From positions 248,001 through 312,000 of the forward strand of contig CALGDM010000006.1 in assembly GCA_937884605.1 (NCBI GenBank): a DNA stretch of 64,000 nucleotides, read 5' to 3'. The position numbers and the translations under genes are program-made. The notes beneath the pieces were generated by a model. It had not been told where the DNA came from. It saw only the letters and a program-made list of their open reading frames with translations, and made no database searches. The stretch comes from an uncultured Spiribacter sp. (GTDB taxonomy: Bacteria; Pseudomonadota; Gammaproteobacteria; Nitrococcales; Nitrococcaceae). This document shows, one piece after another, positions 60,748 through 64,000 of this stretch (position 1 is the stretch's first letter; every line of letters starts with the position of its first letter).

Positions 60748-61287
60748 TCAGCGTCCCAGGTTACTTAACCGTGCCGGCTCCACCACTTCGATCCAGTAGC
60801 CATCCGGGTCACGGATGAAGGCCACATCCGTCAACTTGCCCTGATCGGGTCGCTTGATGAATTCGACCCCGTTGTCATCGAACCACCGTTCGGCAGCATC
60901 AAGATCGGGCACCGAGATGCAGATATGCCCAAAGCCCTGGGGTTCCGAGTTGCCATCGTGAAACTGCACGTCAGGATCGTCCTCGCTGCCCCAGTTGTGG
61001 GTCAGCTCGAGCAGACCGCGCTGCGAAAAGGTCCATACGGTCCGCTCGCCCACATCAGACGGCGGCGTTGACTGCCCCTCGGTGGGGCAGTCGAGGAAGT
61101 ACAGCGAGAAGTTGAGTTCCTCAAAGTCCAGCCGCCGCAGGACGCGCATCCCGAGCACACCGGTATAGAACGCCAGGGAGCGCTCGGGGTCCTTGATGCG
61201 CATCATGCTGTGATTGAGCGCGAATCCCCGGGTCGTCTCGGGGCGTGTCTCGACCACGCCGGGATACTGCTCGGTGGTAAAGCTCAT
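60748..61287 (-). CDS. gloA: Lactoylglutathione lyase (glyoxalase I)
   Basis: Glyoxalase I of 179 aa, removing methylglyoxal as S-lactoylglutathione. From the ATG at 61287 (AGGAG 8 bases upstream): His-Ser-Met-Met-Arg-Ile-Lys-Asp-Pro near residue 25 (first metal His), Leu-Glu-Leu-Thr-His-Asn-Trp-Gly (Glu), Gly-Phe-Gly-His-Ile-Cys-Ile-Ser (His), and Gly-Tyr-Trp-Ile-Glu-Val-Val (Glu). All four metal ligands are present. A GTG at 61296 is an alternative start. Confidence 0.95.
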   Translation of the reverse strand: MSFTTEQYPGVVETRPETTRGFALNHSMMRIKDPERSLAFYTGVLGMRVLRRLDFEELNFSLYFLDCPTEGQSTPPSDVGERTVWTFSQRGLLELTHNWGSEDDPDVQFHDGNSEPQGFGHICISVPDLDAAERWFDDNGVEFIKRPDQGKLTDVAFIRDPDGYWIEVVEPARLSNLGR

Positions 61288-61305
61288 TACGGTCACTCCT
61301 TGTTG

Positions 61306-62892
61306 CTAGATCGCACGGTCGGCCATTTGCCGCGCGATGTAATCGGCCTGCCGGATCGCCAGGCTGACAATGGTCAGCGTCGGATTTTCGGCGGCACTGG
61401 TCGTAAATTGACTGCCGTCGGAGATGAACAGGTTATCGATATCGTGGGTCTGTCCATACCCGTTGCAGACGCCGTCGCGGGCGTGGGCGCTCATGCGGCA
61501 GGTGCCAAGGTTATGAGTGGAGGGGTAGGGCGGCGTGCGATAGGCCTTGTTGGCACCCGCCGCCTCGTAGATCGCGGTCCCCTGCTGGAAGGCATGCTGG
61601 CGCATGGCCACATCGTTGGGGTGATCGTCGTAATGCACATTGGGCACCGGCAGTCCGTAGGCATCCTTGACATCGGTGTTCAGCGTGACCCGATTGCGCT
61701 GCTGTGGCATATCCTCGCCCACCAGCCACATCCCGGCCATGTGGGCGTACTGGTCCATCGCCTCGGTAAAATCGCTGCCCCAGGCGCCCGGGTCAAAGAA
61801 CGCCGCCATGAAGGGTAGGCCGAGCGATACCGTTTCGATCTCGTAGCCCCCGGCAAAGCCCCGCGACGGGTCATGGTGGGCCTCGTCCTGGACAATGCCG
61901 GCCATGGTGGTGCCGCGGTACATGTGCACCGGCTCGTCAAAGCTCGCATAGACCGAGCCGGTCATGTGGCGCATGTAGTTGCGGCCCACCTGCCCGGAGG
62001 AGTTCGCAAGGCCATCCGGGAACTGACTGGATGCCGAGTTGAGCAGCATGCGGGGGGTTTCGATGGAGTTGCCCGCCACAGCAACCGCCCGGGCCCGCTG
62101 GCGCTGCTCGCGACCATCGGCGTCGAAGTACACCACGGCACTCACACGCCCACTGTTGTCGTGCTCGATGGAGGCCACCTGGGATTCGGGCCGCAGCTCG
62201 ACATGACCCGTGGCCAGCGCCCGCGGAATCTCGGTATACAGGGTCGACCACTTCGCGCCGGTGGTGCAGCCCTGAAAACAGAAACCGCGCTGAACGCAGC
62301 TGGCCCGGCCATCCCGCGGGACGCTGTTGATGGCCATATTGCCGGTGTGACAATGCTTGTAGCCAATGGCAGTGGCCCCGGCGTGCATGACCTTGAAGTT
62401 GTTGTTGCCGGGCAGGCCCGGGATGCCATTGGTGCGGGTGACGCCCATCTTGTCCTCGGCCCGATCGTAGTAGGGCGCGAGGTCGTCGTAGTCGATGGGC
62501 CAGTCCAGCAGGTTGGCGCCGGGGATATCCCCATACTCGCTGGCTGCACGGAACTCGTGGGGCTGAAACCGCAGGCTCGCGCCGGCCCAATGGACTGTGC
62601 TGCCGCCGACCGCTTTGACGATCCAGGACGGCAGATTGGGAAAGTCGCGAGCCACCCGCCAGGTGCCGCTCGTGGTGCGATTATCGAGCCAGGCAAGCTG
62701 CCCGAACGATGCCCATTCATCGGCAATGAATTCACCGCGGGTGTGTAGTTTTCCGGCCTCGAGGACAACGGCATCAATGCCTTTCTGGGCCAGTTCGTTG
62801 GCCAGTGTGCCGCCGCCGGCACCGGATCCGATGATCACCACAACGCTGTCATCATCGTGGGCAAAGGTTGTCTGGTTATCGTAGTTATCCAT
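61306..62892 (-). CDS. GMC-family FAD oxidoreductase (gluconate 2-dehydrogenase-like large subunit)
   Basis: The 528-aa protein has an FAD-binding start (Val-Val-Ile-Ile-Gly-Ser-Gly-Ala-Gly-Gly-Gly), Ala-Val-Gly-Gly-Ser-Thr-Val-His-Trp-Ala-Gly, Ala-Val-Ala-Gly-Asn-Ser-Ile-Glu-Thr-Pro-Arg and a C-terminal Ser-Thr-His-Asn-Leu-Gly-Thr-Cys-Arg-Met with Asp-Gly-Ser-Gln-Phe-Thr, as in GMC alcohol/sugar dehydrogenases. It has no signal peptide and its neighbour has a Tat signal, so it is probably exported as a complex. A cytochrome subunit is not adjacent. Substrate is likely a sugar, sugar acid or alcohol. Confidence 0.9.
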   Translation of the reverse strand: MDNYDNQTTFAHDDDSVVVIIGSGAGGGTLANELAQKGIDAVVLEAGKLHTRGEFIADEWASFGQLAWLDNRTTSGTWRVARDFPNLPSWIVKAVGGSTVHWAGASLRFQPHEFRAASEYGDIPGANLLDWPIDYDDLAPYYDRAEDKMGVTRTNGIPGLPGNNNFKVMHAGATAIGYKHCHTGNMAINSVPRDGRASCVQRGFCFQGCTTGAKWSTLYTEIPRALATGHVELRPESQVASIEHDNSGRVSAVVYFDADGREQRQRARAVAVAGNSIETPRMLLNSASSQFPDGLANSSGQVGRNYMRHMTGSVYASFDEPVHMYRGTTMAGIVQDEAHHDPSRGFAGGYEIETVSLGLPFMAAFFDPGAWGSDFTEAMDQYAHMAGMWLVGEDMPQQRNRVTLNTDVKDAYGLPVPNVHYDDHPNDVAMRQHAFQQGTAIYEAAGANKAYRTPPYPSTHNLGTCRMSAHARDGVCNGYGQTHDIDNLFISDGSQFTTSAAENPTLTIVSLAIRQADYIARQMADRAI

Positions 62893-62904
62893 CGTTCAAT
62901 CTCC

Positions 62905-63468
62905 TCAGCCGTTCGTCCCGGGGACGGGTCCACTTGCGCTCGCCGGCAGGTCGGGCAGCCATGTCAGGTCATTGAAGCCCCGCGACAGGTACCCGGCGTC
63001 ACCAAGCTCGCCGCCGTAGCCGAAGTGGCGGAACGCCATTTCGTTGTTATAGAGCGATACAACCGCGGTGGATTGGACCTTTTTGAACAGGTCGGATCCG
63101 GCAATGGCGCGGACGTGCATGCCCTGCTGTTCCGCATCGAGCGCCAGCCAGTCGCCGCCGGCACGGTTGTCCAGCGCGGCGATGCCCGAGCGCATCGTCT
63201 CGGCCACGTTGGCATCCGCAGCGGCTGCATCGAGGTCTTTCACGACAAGCGCGTAAACCGCGTCCTCGAGCGTCGGATGAGGAAAGATATGGCGGGTCAG
63301 TGTGAGTAGAACCTCGCCCTGGTGGGCGTCGAGCTGCTGGAGCTCGAGTGCCCAGGACCGGGACGGGGCAAGGATAGCGATGGGCATGCTGGTCATCGCC
63401 AGCGTCCCCATCAGCGTCGAGCCACTGCCTTTGAGAAAGCGGCGACGGTTCATTGACTGGTCCAACAT
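62905..63468 (-). CDS. Tat-exported gluconate 2-dehydrogenase subunit 3-like protein
   Basis: From the ATG at 63468 the product is 187 aa. The Tat signal reads Asn-Arg-Arg-Arg-Phe-Leu-Lys-Gly followed by a hydrophobic stretch. The mature part (Thr-Leu-Thr-Arg-His-Ile-Phe-Pro-His-Pro-Thr; Phe-Arg-His-Phe-Gly-Tyr-Gly-Gly) fits the subunit-3 family, which chaperones the FAD subunit through the Tat pathway. It lies 12 bases upstream of the GMC gene in the same operon. A GGAGAGG ribosome site precedes the ATG. Confidence 0.88.
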   Translation of the reverse strand: MLDQSMNRRRFLKGSGSTLMGTLAMTSMPIAILAPSRSWALELQQLDAHQGEVLLTLTRHIFPHPTLEDAVYALVVKDLDAAAADANVAETMRSGIAALDNRAGGDWLALDAEQQGMHVRAIAGSDLFKKVQSTAVVSLYNNEMAFRHFGYGGELGDAGYLSRGFNDLTWLPDLPASASGPVPGTNG

Positions 63469-63576
63469 GGTTGGCCTCTCCTCCTGTGTGAGCGTTGCGC
63501 ACGGGCATTCGCCCCGTGATTGGCGCCTTTCTCTGAAGCGCTCGTTTTGATTGTGTGATGCGTGATTGCTCATGGG

Positions 63577-63594
63577 GTAGTAGCGTGCTACTAC
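63577..63594. promoter_or_regulatory. Perfect palindrome, candidate operator of the RHH regulator
   Basis: GTAGTAGC and GCTACTAC with a GT centre, an exact 18-bp dyad in the 165-base gap between the divergent GMC operon and the RHH gene, 39 bases before the RHH ATG. Ribbon-helix-helix proteins bind such short repeats, so autoregulation and joint control of the GMC operon are plausible. Confidence 0.5.
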
Positions 63595-63633
63595 AAACTA
63601 AAAAGAGATCCGATAAACAGCGAGGAGAGAGCG

Positions 63634-63939
63634 ATGTGCGAGGTTTACGCGTCAACGCCGCGGGAACGATACGACTCCAGCACCCGATCGGTACGGCTCA
63701 GCGGATTCGTCACCAGCATCCGGCTCGAGAACGAGTTCTGGTGGATCCTGGAGAAGCTCAGCGCCGAGCAGCACCTGAGCGTGCCGCAGTTCATCACTGA
63801 GATTCATGACGAGGTACTCGAGCGCCAGGGCGAGGTCAGAAATCTGGCGTCGTTGCTGCGGGTTTGCTGCGCCCGTTACCTGGAGCGCCAGATTCCCGAC
63901 GACACCACATCGGTCAGCGCGGTGGCGGAGAGTGGATGA
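63634..63939 (+). CDS. Ribbon-helix-helix domain protein
   Basis: From the ATG at 63634 (GAGGAG upstream) the protein is 101 aa. The RHH_4-type core reads Arg-Ser-Val-Arg-Leu-Ser-Gly-Phe-Val-Thr-Ser-Ile-Arg-Leu-Glu, then Phe-Trp-Trp-Ile-Leu-Glu and Asn-Leu-Ala-Ser-Leu-Leu-Arg-Val. Such proteins are DNA-binding dimers. It is divergent from the GMC/Tat genes, with a palindrome in the shared gap. Its regulon is not known. Confidence 0.82.
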   Translation: MCEVYASTPRERYDSSTRSVRLSGFVTSIRLENEFWWILEKLSAEQHLSVPQFITEIHDEVLERQGEVRNLASLLRVCCARYLERQIPDDTTSVSAVAESG

Positions 63940-64000
63940 TCAGTCCAGAAAGAACAGCACAGTGGTAACGACACCCACGGCGACAATCCCGGCGCGCAGG
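63940..64000 (-). CDS. C-terminal end of a membrane protein (5' part outside window)
   Basis: On the minus strand an open frame enters from the right edge and ends with a TGA at 63940-63942. The 19 visible residues are hydrophobic (Gly-Ile-Val-Ala-Val-Gly-Val-Val-Thr-Thr-Val-Leu-Phe-Phe-Leu-Asp), consistent with a final membrane helix of a transporter. It cannot be named. Confidence 0.45.
   Translation of the reverse strand, partial: LRAGIVAVGVVTTVLFFLD

Noticed and set aside
1..64000. Mobile elements, prophage, defence islands, tRNA genes or CRISPR
   Set aside because: No transposase, integrase, phage structural genes, tRNA-like cloverleaf or regularly spaced repeats were found on either strand.

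Overview
The window is a gene-dense, GC-rich chromosomal segment (roughly 63-65% G+C judged by eye) with no insertion sequence, prophage, CRISPR array, tRNA or rRNA that I could find. Genes are tightly packed, with many ATGA/GTGA/TGATG overlaps and no gene-free stretch above about 170 bases. A proton-pump rhodopsin with a crtEIBY carotenoid cluster, urease with a five-gene urea ABC transporter, many acidic proteins and gammaproteobacterial-type genes (ExbB/ExbD/TonB, CysG, SufE, YnjBCDF) together suggest a moderately halophilic aquatic gammaproteobacterium of the Ectothiorhodospiraceae/Spiribacter type. That placement is inference from content, not a database match.

Layout. 1-11056 (+): end of a small membrane protein, ureDABCEFG, then urtABCDE, which has its own sigma-54-type promoter. 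11109-21021: a WYL regulator, then a five-gene minus-strand signalling operon (REC-degenerate GGDEF-EAL, FIST, hybrid kinase, molybdopterin-domain-like periplasmic protein, membrane hybrid kinase) with a stand-alone HPt gene divergent from it, and a YihY protein. 21120-29843: DUF423, an Asp/Glu racemase homologue, two unknown genes, adenine deaminase, fabI overlapping a MaoC-phosphotransacetylase fusion, panD, and an ABC exporter. 29828-37440 (-): exbB-exbD-exbD-tonB, then rhodopsin-crtE-crtI-crtB-crtY. 37517-46276: ABC-F protein, a blh-ynjF-ynjB-ynjC-ynjD operon, an Ldh2-family dehydrogenase and a histidine phosphatase. 46312-55285 (-): a nitrite/cyanate locus, cysG-hemD and nirA-[4Fe-4S]flavoreductase-cynS-nirC-phosphatase/kinase. 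55348-64000: SDRs, sufE, an EAL protein, rhodanese-YeeE sulfur uptake, gloA, a GMC oxidoreductase with Tat partner, and a ribbon-helix-helix regulator.

How it fits together. Three sigma-54 (-24/-12) promoter matches, in front of urtA, nirA and cysG, point to one nitrogen-limitation regulon. It would cover urea import and hydrolysis, nitrite import and reduction, cyanate decomposition, and synthesis of the siroheme that NirA needs. Retinal for the rhodopsin would come from crtEIBY (beta-carotene) and Blh; blh lies about 8.5 kb away in an operon with ynj genes. No ketolase or hydroxylase is present, and the rhodopsin carries Trp where carotenoid-binding relatives have Gly, so it is probably a carotenoid-free pump.

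Most noteworthy for follow-up: (a) the PP2C phosphatase-kinase membrane fusion inside the nitrite/cyanate operon; (b) the NirA partner flavoprotein with a 4Fe-4S domain in place of flavodoxin; (c) a TonB system in which one of two ExbD subunits has Asn instead of the membrane Asp; (d) the FIST/hybrid-kinase/HPt/EAL signalling locus; (e) a perfect FNR/CRP-type box upstream of the rhodopsin gene; (f) blh sharing an operon with ynjFBCD.
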